Assembly: GCF_000143415.4 (NCBI RefSeq)
Contig: NW_003314296.1
Location: forward strand, 601,645-665,644
Length of the DNA: 64,000 bases
Direction: 5' to 3'
Source: Selaginella moellendorffii
Taxonomy: Eukaryota > Streptophyta > Lycopodiopsida > Selaginellales > Selaginellaceae
Shown here: positions 46,105 through 56,095 of the stretch, one piece after another
How the letters are laid out: each line of letters opens with the position of its first letter
Numbering within the stretch: the first letter of the stretch is position 1
The notes under the pieces: generated by a model
Seen by the model: only the letters and a program-made list of their open reading frames with translations
The model's database searches: none
Told to the model about the DNA's origin: nothing
Made by a program: the position numbers and the translations under genes

Positions 46105-46859
46105 ATGAGCCCGGCACAAGCAACGGCTAACGGCAGCGCCAGGATCGTGGCGGCGGCGGCAATGGCGCCGACGAGAAAGACGATGGGATTGTGCGTCTTG
46201 GAGGGAGCTCTGCTTCGATCGTCTTGCGGCTTTCCCTACTTGTTCTTGGTGGCGTTCGAGGCCGGGAGCATTATCCGCGCGTTTGCGCTGCTTCTTGCTT
46301 ATCCCTTTCTGCTCGTCGCCGCCAAGATCTTCGAGTCTTGCCTCCTCGATCAAGCGCTCGTCTTCATCGCGCTGGGCGGGCTCAAGGTGTCGGCAGTGGA
46401 ATCCGTGGCCAGGGCCGTGCTGCCGAAGTTCTACCTCGAGGATTTGCGCTGGGATTGCTACAGCAAGCTTGTCAACTGCAAGAGGCGCTGCGTCGTCGCG
46501 ACGAGGAGCCCTCGGCAGCTGATCGAGCCCTTCCTGCGCGAATTCTTGGGGGCCGAGCAGATTCTAGGGCCGGAGCTCCAGATCACTGACGGCGGGTATT
46601 GCACAGGGTTGATCATCGCGTCGTCGATCCCAGCACCGGCTGTCCAGGCGGATATCGGTATTTGCTGCTCCAGCGATCGCGATCTTGTCAGGCAATGCAA
46701 GGTGAGCGAAATCTTGTCTTTCTTCCATTCTCTCTCGCAGAATTTCCTCTTCTCTCGGATGATATTTGTTTCGACGTTCTCTCTTTCTCCATCACAATCA
46801 ATCCATCGCTTTCTCTCTGTGTCTCTCTGGCAAAATTTTCATTCCACTCCATAGATCGA

Positions 46860-46891
<32 letters not shown>

Positions 46892-47908
46892 TCTCTTCTC
46901 TCTTATTTTCTTCTATCGCTCTCGCTCAAGCTCCTTGTTTCAAATTTGTTCCAGGAAGAATTCGTGGTGGAGGCGAGCGCCCACGCGCGCCCAGTCCCGC
47001 GCAAGCACTACTTGAAACCCCTGATCTTTCACGACGGCCGCCTCGCAGTCCGCCCCACGCCCGCTATGGCGCTCACGATCTTCCTCTGGCTCCCCATCGG
47101 CATCGCGCTGGCCATCCCACGATCCCTAATCCTTGTCCTCTGCCCTAACATCCCCCTCATCCTCGCCGCCGAGGCGCTGCTGGGTATCGTGCTGCGCTAC
47201 AGTGGAACTCCCCCGGAGAATATTCCGTCGTCCCGTCCGAGCAGAATATCCTCCGCCACTGGGAATCTCTTCGTGTGCTCCCACCGGACGCTCCTCGACC
47301 CGGTGATGCTGTCGGGCATGGTGCTGCGACGGGTGACGGCCGTCACGTATAGCATCAGCTGGGTGAGCGAGCTGCTATCGCCCATCCGGACCGTCCGCCT
47401 CACACGGTGTCGATCGCACGACGCCCGAACGATCAGCAACCACTTGAGGAGGGGTGACCTAATCGTCTGCCCGGAGGGCACCACTTGCCGCGAGCCCTAT
47501 CTCCTGCGCTTCTCCAAGCTCTTCGTGGAGATCGCCGAGAACGTCGTGCCGGTGGCCATGAACTGCGAGATCCAGCTCTTCCACGGGACGTCGGTGCGCG
47601 GGTGGAAGGCGATGGATCCCTTCTTCTTCGCGCTCAATCCGCGCCCCAGGTACGAGGTGAATTTCCTGGAGAGGCTGAGCCTGCAAGAGCTGACGGATCG
47701 CGGCGCCAGCAGCTTCGAGATCGCCAACATGATCCAGCACCGGATCGCGCGCGCGCTAGGGTTCCAGTGCACAGGATTCACGCGCCGGGACAAGTACCGG
47801 ATGCTGGCCGAGCAAAAGGTGCGAGGAGGGGGAGGAGCTCGGAAAAGCGCGGGAAAGTTTGAAAATTTGAAGCCCGCGGAAGATTCCAAGGAACATTTCT
47901 TGTTGTGA
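46105..47908 (+). CDS. GPAT: glycerol-3-phosphate acyltransferase, cutin/suberin type
   Basis: Exons 46105-46701 and 46955-47908 give 516 residues. Plant GPATs of this family transfer acyl groups from acyl-CoA, with sn-2 preference, at the ER for cutin and suberin precursors. The acyltransferase half has HX4D at about residue 309 (CSHRTLLDPVML), PEGTTCREPYLLRF and VVPVAM. Hydrophobic segments lie near residues 48-72 and 236-280. The N-terminal half is the HAD-like phosphatase domain. Its motif I, normally DxDGT, reads VLEGALLRSS, so the nucleophilic aspartate is lost and phosphatase activity is unlikely. GPAT5/7-type Arabidopsis enzymes also lack a working phosphatase. Intron 1 is 253 nt with an ATCA microsatellite at 46861-46890. 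Confidence 0.93.
46861..46890. repeat. ATCA tetranucleotide microsatellite
   Basis: About seven ATCA units lie in the GPAT intron. Confidence 0.95.
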
Positions 47909-48533
47909 AATTTTACTAGTCCGTGCGCTTGTACGGAAACTCTCTATCTTGGGCCCCACTAGGGTTTGGAGCGCTTGTTCTTTGTTTGCCCGGGCGGAGC
48001 GAAGGCGCTTGGTGCGCGGCGGCGGTACCGAAATTTCACGCGAATCGAGGTGAGGAAGAGCTTGCGTCTTTGATTTCTTGGCTCGGAGCTGGAGATTATC
48101 CGATTCCTTCCTTCCCCGAGCTCTCTTTCGTGCTGCTGGAGCTTTTTTCTGGTTTTCGTGTCTGGTTTGCCTGTGGAAGTGGTCCGGAGAGAAAGAAGAA
48201 TGCCCATTTTTATTCACTGCCCCTGTGTGCATGGATAGATGCGTGGCGCTTGGACTCGAGCCAGGAGCTAGCCTTTACTTTAGAACTGGCGTGTGTGTCT
48301 TGAGGGGAGGAGGAAGAGGATGATGAAGCAGGAGGGTATGTCATCGCTTCTATTGGGGAGGAGCCTTGAGATCGAGCCATGGAGGGAGCTTTTGGAGCTC
48401 GTGTGGATCAAAGGCTCTCTCTTTTTGGTTTGCGTGGTCGTCTGTGTCTAGATTTTCTTTCTCTGTGGCACTGACGCTTTGTTTCCTTGCACTGTGAAGG
48501 CTTTGAGCTGTTACAAGCAGCCAGCTGTAAGTC
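47909..48533. other. leader region of the SR gene with a possible uORF
   Basis: This lies between the GPAT stop and the SR start codon. A 43-codon frame (ATG 48320, stop 48449-48451) with a hydrophobic end (SLFLVCVVVCV) could be a uORF. A 5' UTR intron is also plausible, with an acceptor at ACAAGCAG just before the start codon, so the uORF may be spliced out. Confidence 0.4.
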
Positions 48534-50027
48534 ATGAGCCGGTCCAGCCGAACTATTTATGTCGGGAACCTCCCGGGAGACGTGAGAGAGCGGGAAATTG
48601 ACGACTTGTTTCACAAGGTATTCTCGTTTTCGGTTTGCTCGGCTCAACCCACATATCTTGTTTCGCAGTATGGGCCCATTGTAGACATTGACTTGAAACT
48701 CCCACCGAGGCCTCCAGGCTACTGCTTCATCGAGTTTGAAGACGTTCGAGATGCCGAGGATGCTATACGCGGACGTGACGGCTACAACTTCGATGGATAC
48801 CGTTTACGGGTTGAAATCGCTCACGGTGGCCGAGGCCCTCCGTCCTCGGATCGATACAGCAGCTATGGCGGCCGGGGCGGAAGTGTGTCCAGGCGTTCGG
48901 AGTATAGAGGTGTGTATACAGGCTTTGGATGAAGTTTGCTACCTGGTTTCCTAACGTTTCTTGGCGACAGTTATAATCACTGGATTGCCCTCGTCGGCAT
49001 CGTGGCAGGATTTGAAGGTATTGCGCTTCCATTGCTGTTTGTTGTCGCCACTTAACTTCTCAACTATAGGACCATATGCGCCGAGCTGGCGACGTTTGCT
49101 TTGCACAAGTGTTTCGAGAGGGAAATGGTAACAGTGCATTATTTTTGGGGGAAAGTTGTTTTAACTGTGTCGTCTCAGGAACTACTGGCATTGTGGATTT
49201 CACCAATTATGACGATATGAAATACGCGGTTAATTTTTCTTTCTGTATATTCTCTTTTGCTGGACTGGAGATTGATTCTAGTGTTTTTTGACAGATAAAA
49301 AAACTTGATGATTCGGAGTTTCGGAATCCATTTTCTCGCTCGTACATTCGTGTCAAAGAAGACAAGTCTCAGGGCTTGAAACGAAGCACTTCACGCAGCT
49401 TGAGTCGAAGTCGGAGCAGGAGTCATAGCCACAGCTATACCCGAAGCAGGAGCCGCAGCGGAAGTCGCAGCCGAAGTCGCAGCCGCGGGTATGGCATTTC
49501 TTTTCTTTATGGGATGCATTTACCATTTACCATGTACATGCAGACGGTCAAGGACTCCGAGAAGCAGGTCCAAGTCCCCCTCGAAGTCAGTGTCCAAGTC
49601 TCCTGTAGCACGGTCGAGGTAAAATTATTTAGAAGTACGGTTTCACAATTATCTGACCTTCATTGATGTTGTGCAGGTCACGCTCGCCTCAGACGTCGGT
49701 AAGCTGGGGTGAATTGTCATTATATTTTCTTAATTGTTTTCTTGAGTTTTGTAGAGGTCTCCTGTGAAGGAGTTGAGCCCAAGCCCAAGCCCGCGTCGCT
49801 CACGCTCACCTTCTCCTGCGGTAATTCTGCTTTTACCTGTTGCTTGTACTGACAAGTTGGCGGTGGTGTAGGCTGAAAAGAGTCCTGCCAGGGATGTTTT
49901 TTCAAGTGAAGCCAGCGCCAAAGCCGAGGCTAATGTATGTATTTTATCTGTATTTACGTCAACTTACGACTGTTCTTGACAGGGAGGGTCTCCTGCGCCT
50001 CGAAGTCCGTCTCTGGTGTCCGAGTGA
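48534..50027 (+). CDS. SR34: SR splicing factor (SR34/SRSF1 type)
   Basis: Eleven exons: 48534-48617, 48669-48909, 48971-49017, 49070-49127, 49179-49228, 49295-49488, 49544-49618, 49677-49698, 49755-49820, 49872-49934 and 49983-50027. They give 314 residues. SR proteins define exons and recruit U1 and U2AF. RRM1 begins [20 protein letters not shown]; a G/R-rich linker follows. The second, pseudo-RRM has the invariant SWQDLKD, formed across the exon 3/4 junction. The RS domain starts in exon 6 ([15 protein letters not shown]) and continues with SP-rich repeats through small exons. Exon 8 is a 22-nt microexon. Exon ends chosen by phase all agree; alternative splicing, typical of SR genes, is likely. 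Confidence 0.93.
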
Positions 50028-50520
50028 GCTTGCGGTGCCGGAGATTTTGGTCTGAAGCTTTTTTCTCATTATGGTACATTTTAGTTTTTTCAACTTATAA
50101 GGTAGTCAGATGGTTTGCAGAGTCCTGGGCATTGCATGGATTAGTGGAATGCTCAACAGATTGGATTGCTAGTGTAAGTTACTGCTGTTACTATTCGATT
50201 GTTTGTTACTGTGTTTACTGTCTGGGATCATACATGAGCTTATATGATGATGGACGTGGGAATGGAAATTGGTTTCGTTGTTGACTTTGCAGCCTTAAAC
50301 CTCAAGAGAACATGATCCAAAAGAAAATATAAAACCAAGTAAGCGTTCTCTTGTTCTGTGTACCATAATATAAAATTAGCTGCAGGTGATGCAGCGTCAA
50401 CGTTTGTAGTTTATGAGCCTCTCCCTCGCGCAATTCTCGTGATATCCTCCATTTTGTTTCTTTTTTCTTTTTTTCCGAAAGAATGAGACTGATCTGGTTT
50501 GCTCCTACGCAAGTCGTGCG
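50028..50520. other. 3' region of the SR gene
   Basis: AT-rich sequence that is probably the SR 3' UTR. No separate gene is supported before the protease relic begins at about 50521. Confidence 0.45.
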
Positions 50521-51465
50521 CTGTTTGCTCGGTGGTGCATTGACCATGAGAGGCATTACAGCAGTGAAGAAGAGTCTCATGAGTCATGAGGTACGCGATC
50601 CTCAAGCAGAACTTGGAGCTTGTTAGCAAGCACAACGAGCGGTCGGACAAATCGTACATGCTGGGATTAAACTAGATGTCCGACCGCTCGAACGAGGAGT
50701 TAAACGAGGCGCTGGTTACTTTGAAAACACCGGGAATCAGAATGTACGGAAGCAGCAGCAGCAGCAGCAGGGAGCTGAGCGCTCCAGCTTCGATGGACTG
50801 GAGAAGCGAAGGAGCTGTGACAGGAGTCAAGCCTGTTTTGGTATGCTTTTGCTTCTTTTTCTTTCTTTTTGACTTGCTTTTTTTCTTCTTTTGTAATGTG
50901 ATAGGTGGGAGCTGGGTATTTGCAGCGGCTGGTGCAGTGGAAGCAATCAACAAGATCTCAACCGGACTGCAGGTGGATCTATCCGCACAACTGTTCATCG
51001 AATGTAAGTTGGGAACTCCGGACCACGTTTGACTACTTGATAGAAGCTGAAGGACTCTCAAAGATTGACATGTACCCGACAACATGGAAGCTGCAAGAAA
51101 AGAGTAAGCATTCTCACAGTTCTTTACAAAGTTATTTCAAACCAGAGTAAACCATCGGGATCGGACAACGTTTGGGAGATCTTTAGAAGCTGTTGCAAAG
51201 CATTCCGTGAAAGCTGTCGCGGACGCCAAGACTTCAGAGTAAGAAAAGAAAGGCTTTCTTTCCTTACACATCTCGATATGATAATTGGCAGGGGATTTCA
51301 CGACGAGATCCCACTTCTCATGGCTACGGCCGGAAGTATTGGATCGTTAAAACAAACTCGTGTGGGAGTTCCCACATGCGACTGGAACGCGATTCCCCGG
51401 CCGCTGTGCTGTGAGCGTGGTTTGCAAAGTGTCCCATCGAAGCTTTTTCTACTGTTGCTGTGAGT
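50521..51465 (+). pseudogene. decayed papain-type cysteine protease
   Basis: Pieces of an RD21/SAG12-like protease appear in order across several frames. The I29 propeptide reads LFARWCIDHERHYSS, then RYAILKQNLELVSKHNERSD and SYMLGLN. An in-frame TAG then stands where the family usually has Gln, followed by MSDRSNEELNEALV. The mature start APASMDWRSEGAVTGVKPV is good. After an intron the active-site block reads GSWVFAAAGAVEAINK: the catalytic Cys codon of GSCWAF is missing. Later parts are shifted: FDYLIEAEGLSKIDMYP, LEAVAKHSVKAVADAK, then SHGYGRKYWIVKTNSCG covering the active-site His/Asn region. A frameshift also interrupts the propeptide. Stops, frameshifts and loss of the nucleophile show that it is not functional. 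Confidence 0.88.
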
Positions 51466-51583
51466 TTGGATTGGGCAGCTGCAGGTACGTAAACCTTTCA
51501 GAAACTCGGAAGAACCCTTTTCCCTTTCGAGTTTTTGGTATAAATCAGGTTTGCTCAGGTTTGAGAAGGGTCCTGTCAAGAGA

Positions 51584-51868
51584 ATGGATTCATTACAAAG
51601 GCTGGGAATTGACTCTGCTTCTGATAGTAATGGCGGTACTGCGAGATTTGACAAGCTTGTAAAAGATTTATGTGGTGGTACTTCGAGATTTGACAACCTT
51701 GAGAAAAGCTTAGGATTTGGAGCTGATTGTGGAAAGCATGACAGCAACGAGGTGCAGGCATGTTTTGACGCGAAATTGAAAGAAATCGAGGAGCTCTCCC
51801 AAAGGATTGATAAGATTGAGAAGATGGTGGACAGGATTGTTCTTGTCCTAGAAAGGATTTGCGTGTAA
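51584..51868 (+). CDS. small hypothetical protein with C-terminal coiled coil
   Basis: The frame encodes 94 residues; the longer frame upstream begins with TTG. It contains two similar short segments, GGTARFDKL and GGTSRFDNL, and ends in a heptad-like helix (LKEIEELSQRIDKIEKMVDR then IVLVLERI). I do not recognise it. It may be a terminal exon of a longer gene, because an acceptor-like AAATCAG lies just upstream at about 51548. A fragment of the same sequence recurs at 63012-63060. Confidence 0.35.
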   Translation: MDSLQRLGIDSASDSNGGTARFDKLVKDLCGGTSRFDNLEKSLGFGADCGKHDSNEVQACFDAKLKEIEELSQRIDKIEKMVDRIVLVLERICV

Positions 51869-51937
51869 AGAACAGATCCAGACTGTATACTTTAGCTTAG
51901 AAAACATCACATTAGCAAATTTTAGTATGGTCCCTAT

Positions 51938-52918
51938 CTATCTAGCTCTCCAAATTATTTCTTTAGTATCAAAGTTAAAAATGAAAATATTTCCATCGCC
52001 CCTCACCACTAAACTTGCTGTTATAACACAATTGGGTTGTGGGTTACAATATTTATCAGATGACCACAAAGGATGATCTTGAGGGTTTTTAATCACAAAA
52101 TTCCCATCTTGCTGTAAATGGGCCAAGCATCCATCAATAGGCTTGTAAGGGTGCTTACTCAAGAATAAAATTCTTCCATTGCTCTTCTCAATTAACACCA
52201 ACTTACAATCTATGCGCAGGGTCAGCCTGTAAAGCCCATTCACCGAGTTCAAGCTATTTCCTGCAGGAATAAAAGACCCTGGAACTTTGTTTTGATTCCC
52301 TATAAGTGATGATTCAAAGCTCCAACACTCACTTCCAGCAATATCATCCTCCATCACATTAGACGTATTTCTAATTACCTTGGGTGTCTGAGAAATAAAG
52401 GCCATACCATAGTTTTGTGCTTGGTAAACACCAAAGTTTACTCGATAGTGTATGGCAAAGTTTGAGAATTCTGTGCGTATTTCGGCACAAAACCTCCGCC
52501 TTCCTCCAATATAAGTCGAGGCATCTGAAAATATTTGATTTCTGATATTTCTGAAAGTGGCTCGCACTGAATGGGAGGGAAAATCAATTGCTATTAAGGG
52601 ATCTGCAACACAAAACATAACAACAGGGGCGTTGATATAAAATGTGATCCTGAGTGTCATTGCACCAATATGAAACTCCACTGATGTGCTTCCCACTGGA
52701 AAGAGGTTGTAAGGATTATTCCCAGTAGCATCAGCGTAGTGAGTTGTAATAAAATTAGACATGAGCCGAATTACATCTTGGAATTGTTCAGGTGATAATG
52801 CACCTGAAGCCAGCTGAAAAACTGTTGTGGGATTGGAATAGTAGGGTGGTGGTGGAACTAAAGAATGAGAAAACTTTTGCAAAATAAAAACCAGCAAAAC
52901 AATCAAAAAGTGAATCAT
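51938..52918 (-). CDS. secreted protein: novel N-terminal domain plus bulb-type lectin domain (copy 1)
   Basis: A single exon encodes 326 residues. A signal peptide (about 1-20) is followed by VPPPPYY. Residues ~40-160 form a domain I do not recognise, with YADATGNNPYNLFPVGSTSV, FCVADPLIAIDFPSHSV, RNIRNQIFSDA and FCAEIRTEFSNFAIHY. Residues ~212-325 resemble a bulb-type (B-)lectin: AGNSLNSVNGLYRLTL, CKLVLIEKSNGRILFLSK, LQQDGNFVIKN and GDGNIFIFN. The mannose-site consensus QxDxNxVxY is kept except that Tyr is Lys. The gene is AT-richer than its housekeeping neighbours. A second intact copy lies at 59312-60280 and two decayed copies lie between. Secretion and carbohydrate binding are inference from domain type; the function is unknown. 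Confidence 0.85.
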   Translation of the reverse strand: MIHFLIVLLVFILQKFSHSLVPPPPYYSNPTTVFQLASGALSPEQFQDVIRLMSNFITTHYADATGNNPYNLFPVGSTSVEFHIGAMTLRITFYINAPVVMFCVADPLIAIDFPSHSVRATFRNIRNQIFSDASTYIGGRRRFCAEIRTEFSNFAIHYRVNFGVYQAQNYGMAFISQTPKVIRNTSNVMEDDIAGSECWSFESSLIGNQNKVPGSFIPAGNSLNSVNGLYRLTLRIDCKLVLIEKSNGRILFLSKHPYKPIDGCLAHLQQDGNFVIKNPQDHPLWSSDKYCNPQPNCVITASLVVRGDGNIFIFNFDTKEIIWRAR

Positions 52919-53200
52919 TGTTCACAAAACTTAAAAAAACGAATATAGTGACGGATTTAGAGAACAACTAAATGGTAAATTAATTTTGTATTGTTCCCAC
53001 AATTATCTATTAAATATATTAGAATATTCTGGATATTTAAATTGATTCATTGTCGTTTACAAATTTTCTAATTATTAAGCTAAGTTAAGTTATTTTCTAA
53101 TTTTTCTAATATTAAAAAGGCTGGTGTGCCGTGGAAGAAAAGTCAAGTTTTCAATTATAAAAGCCACGTCCGGTCAAAGCTCGAAACCTCCCAGTCAACT

Positions 53201-53869
53201 ATGGTCCAGTCGCGGGACGAAGCCGCCGAGCGTGAGAGGCGCGCCAATAACCTCCGCTTCAAAGGCGTCGCGGAGCAGCAAGGCGAGGGCGTTGGCCAAG
53301 TAGTGGAGGCGATCCTTAAGGAACTGGGCCTGGTCACCGTCTCGAAGAAGATCAAGGAGAGCGCCCAGAGGCTTGGCCGCGAGATCGAGGATCGAAGGAG
53401 ACCTCGCGACATCCTGGTCGAATTTGCCGCCGGCTCCAAGCTGCGGAGCCACCTGCTAGGCAAGCAGGAGGAAGCCCGGAAGCTGGGATTCGCGATTTCT
53501 GAGGATTACACTCGCGCCCAGATGGAGGAGATGAACAAGATCAAGGCGTGGGAGCGCTGGGAGCGGAGCTTGATCCTGTTTGCTCCGCGGCTTTGGTTCC
53601 AGAGCGACGAGCAGGACGAGGAGGAGCTGCGGGATCACGTCGCGAGCGTGATCTACGACGGGCTGGGCTACGAGGCGGAGGAGTTTGACATGGAGTGGAT
53701 TGTGGAGACTGAGAGGTTGCGATTGCGAGAGCCAGTGTTTGGAAAGCCCGAGCCCATAAGGATTGTTTTCAAGGACAAGAACGTAAGAGACGAGGTGTTT
53801 AGATGGAAGACGGAACTCAAAGGATTTTATAGGCTGGAAGAACCCCGGAAGCCAAGGCAGCGCAATTGA
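53201..53869 (+). CDS. LINE ORF1-like (transposase_22-type) protein
   Basis: A single exon encodes 222 residues from the ATG at 53201; upstream the frame starts only with GTG. The pattern resembles L1-type ORF1 proteins: a charged helix (RDEAAERERRANNLRFKGV), then a domain with VEAILKELGLVTV, KESAQRLGRE, RPRDILVEFAAGSKLRSHLL and KLGFAISEDYTRAQ. The C-terminal half (EELRDHVASVIYDGLGYEAE) is not recognised. The frame is intact and GC-rich inside an AT-rich region. No endonuclease or reverse transcriptase follows, so it is either a truncated element or a domesticated ORF1-derived gene. The family match is by eye and moderate. Confidence 0.5.
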   Translation: MVQSRDEAAERERRANNLRFKGVAEQQGEGVGQVVEAILKELGLVTVSKKIKESAQRLGREIEDRRRPRDILVEFAAGSKLRSHLLGKQEEARKLGFAISEDYTRAQMEEMNKIKAWERWERSLILFAPRLWFQSDEQDEEELRDHVASVIYDGLGYEAEEFDMEWIVETERLRLREPVFGKPEPIRIVFKDKNVRDEVFRWKTELKGFYRLEEPRKPRQRN

Positions 53870-55629
53870 TTAAAACTACTTCATGGAGATGACGGGTTTC
53901 TTAACTTAATTAAAACGTCCTTTCTTCAGTCCACGACAACTCCAAAGGTTTAGGAAGCTCAGGCTCCCTTCATTGGCATTTGTTTAAAGATGCACAGCAG
54001 TGAAGGGATCATGCAGCAACTTGGGATTTACTATCTTGAGGATGAAAGATGTGCAAACTTGAAAATGTCTTTAGGAGTGTGGCATAGTGAGCAAGTTAAT
54101 GATAAGTCTGCCTTACAGAATCCACAACCAATTGTTTGTACTGTTTACAAGTTCTAGTTGAGAATAGTAGAAGGTGGGAATGGATATGGGAGGATGTAGG
54201 AAAGACTTTTAGTTCCTCAAAATAAAAATTAAAGACTTAGGAAGAACAGTTGCAAAAGCTTGCCAATGACGAGAATGAAGACAGCTGCAAAATTGAAGTC
54301 CTGTATGATCGAAGGATGTGACTACACCAGTTTGATGCTGAAGAAGCAGGAGAGGTGACAACTTGCTGCTCAATGTGAGCATCCTCCTCCTGTTACACAA
54401 TATAAAAGAGTTAAAAACGAGAATAGTTTAGACTAAAGGCTACTTGTCAGTCCTCTCTTTTTCTTCTTCCATTCTTCTTGGTTCTTCCTTATTTCCCATT
54501 TCCTCTTTCTGAATCGTTTTTACTTTGTGTTTTCTGCAGAGATAATAAGAAAATTACCTCAAATTGAGTAGCATGTTGGCACTCTATCAAACTGGCATAG
54601 TGTTTTTTCCATGTCCTTAGATCCTATAGGACTTTAATTTCATGGCTATCTATGTGCTTATGTCTTTATTTAGGAACTTCAATTTCTTGTTCTCCAGTTT
54701 GCACAGTAGCCTATCATTATCAAGCTTTTGCAACTGTTCTTCCAGAGTCTGCATAAAAATTTTAATATAAGGAACTAAAAGGAGTAAAATCATATTAGAC
54801 ATGGGAAGAAGTGTAAACAAGAGACTTCTTCCAGGAAATACCAGGTAAAGACTTTTAGTTACCTGAGGAGGAGTCTTTACCTGGAAGAAGTCTCCTGTTT
54901 ACACTTCTTCCCATGTCCATTCCCACTGGAAAATGTAAACAGTTTGAAAAAAACAGCATACAAACAACTTATGACGATTCTGATTCTGTGCTGAATTAAG
55001 GCCAATTTGTCAAAGAATTGTTCGCCACAAACTCCTTCCAGGGGATATAGAAGGACGTTTTCAAGCTTGCACATGTACTGCTTGTCGTCTTCATCCTCAG
55101 GATGTCTGCATCACTAAACACATCTTCTTCTTCCTCAGTAAGCATCCCATCATCCTTGTGCATCTCTAAACAAATGCCAAAGATGAGCAACCATTTATAA
55201 ACAAAAAACCAAAGACCAAAACCCCCTCTGTATGCATCCCTTCACTGATGTGCATCTTTATACAAATGCAAGGGAGCCTGAGCTTCCTAAAATCTGGATG
55301 CAATTGAGGACTTACCTGAAATCTGCCTATTGTCGCCTAAACTGTAACACACGGATAAACAAACGGCTGAGAAAGGACTATACGAAAAACGCCCTGCCCT
55401 GTCTTTGAGACGCCCAGGTAGTTGCTGCATGTCATTGCTCATCCCTTAAAAAAATGCCATAGCAGCGATGAATGGAGCCTGAGTTACCTAAAATCTCTCA
55501 GTGAGCTTAAAGCTGGAATGGACTCCATCTTGAACACTCAATTGTGTCTTGGGACCACCCTCCAACTGTCTGGAATCTAACTAGTCACATATTATACTTT
55601 TTACCGCTAAATTAAATTAGATCTAGGGT
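53870..55629. repeat. foldback and inverted-repeat-rich non-coding block
   Basis: No intact gene is visible. Sequence at about 53945-54075 recurs inverted at about 55040-55300: TTTAGGAAGCTCAGGCTCCC, then AAGATGCACA and CAGTGAAGGGAT, and separately GAGGATGAA with TGTGCAA.CTTGAAAA. A partial direct copy lies at about 55455-55495. A tight hairpin sits at 54798-54917, with a third related segment at about 54177-54220. Minus-strand frames at 54877-55190 are short and may be remnants of a coding fragment (TEEEEDVFSDADILRM), which I cannot assign. Confidence 0.6.
54798..54917. repeat. 120-nt near-perfect hairpin
   Basis: The left arm 54798-54835 pairs with 54880-54917 at 37 of 38 positions. An inner segment 54841-54853 pairs perfectly with 54872-54884. 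The five bases CCTGG at 54880-54884 can pair with either left segment. The loop is 18 nt (54854-54871). It could be a small MITE-like foldback or a microRNA/siRNA hairpin. Confidence 0.85.
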
Positions 55630-55935
55630 CAAAGGCTGCCGTAGAAAACATTGCCTTTAATCACAAGATCCTGTTGGAGATGTGCAAAACATCCTGCAAT
55701 GCCAATCACAGAACTTAAGCTGTTCCCTGATCGAAGATAGGATCCTGGAATCAAAAACTTCAACTATTCACCGTCTTCTCTAACCCCTTTAGCACTAATT
55801 AATAGCAAATGGCAAAGTCGAACAATTCAATGCGGATCAGCACAGTATCTCCATCAATTTCCATCTGGTTTCTGATGGACCTGTTTACTAAAGGAAGGCA
55901 AATTCATCATCAATGCAGAACCTTATGCCCCTATG
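55630..55935 (-). pseudogene. decayed fragment of the lectin-like family
   Basis: On the minus strand, pieces of the family appear with stops between them: CIDDEFAF, then SIRNQMEIDGD and IRIELFDFAICY (compare IRNQIFSDA and EIRTEFSNFAIHY in copy 1). Next come GSYLRSGNSLSSV and AGCFAHLQQDLVIK from the lectin half. Large parts are deleted. Orientation matches copy 1 at 51938-52918. Confidence 0.75.
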
Positions 55936-55961
55936 AAAAATTCTTATTGATACAATGACCT

Positions 55962-55987
55962 TTTCTTTCTTTCTTTCTTTCTTTTAT
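55962..55987. repeat. CTTT microsatellite
   Basis: About five or six CTTT units lie between the two decayed lectin-like copies. Confidence 0.85.
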
Positions 55988-56095
55988 TTACCTTTTTTCC
56001 ACCTTGCACTATAAGTTTGGTTATTTTAAATAAAAGACAATTAACTAATGTTGTGTTATAGTAAAGCCCGCTGAAGAGTAATTAGATAATGATGC

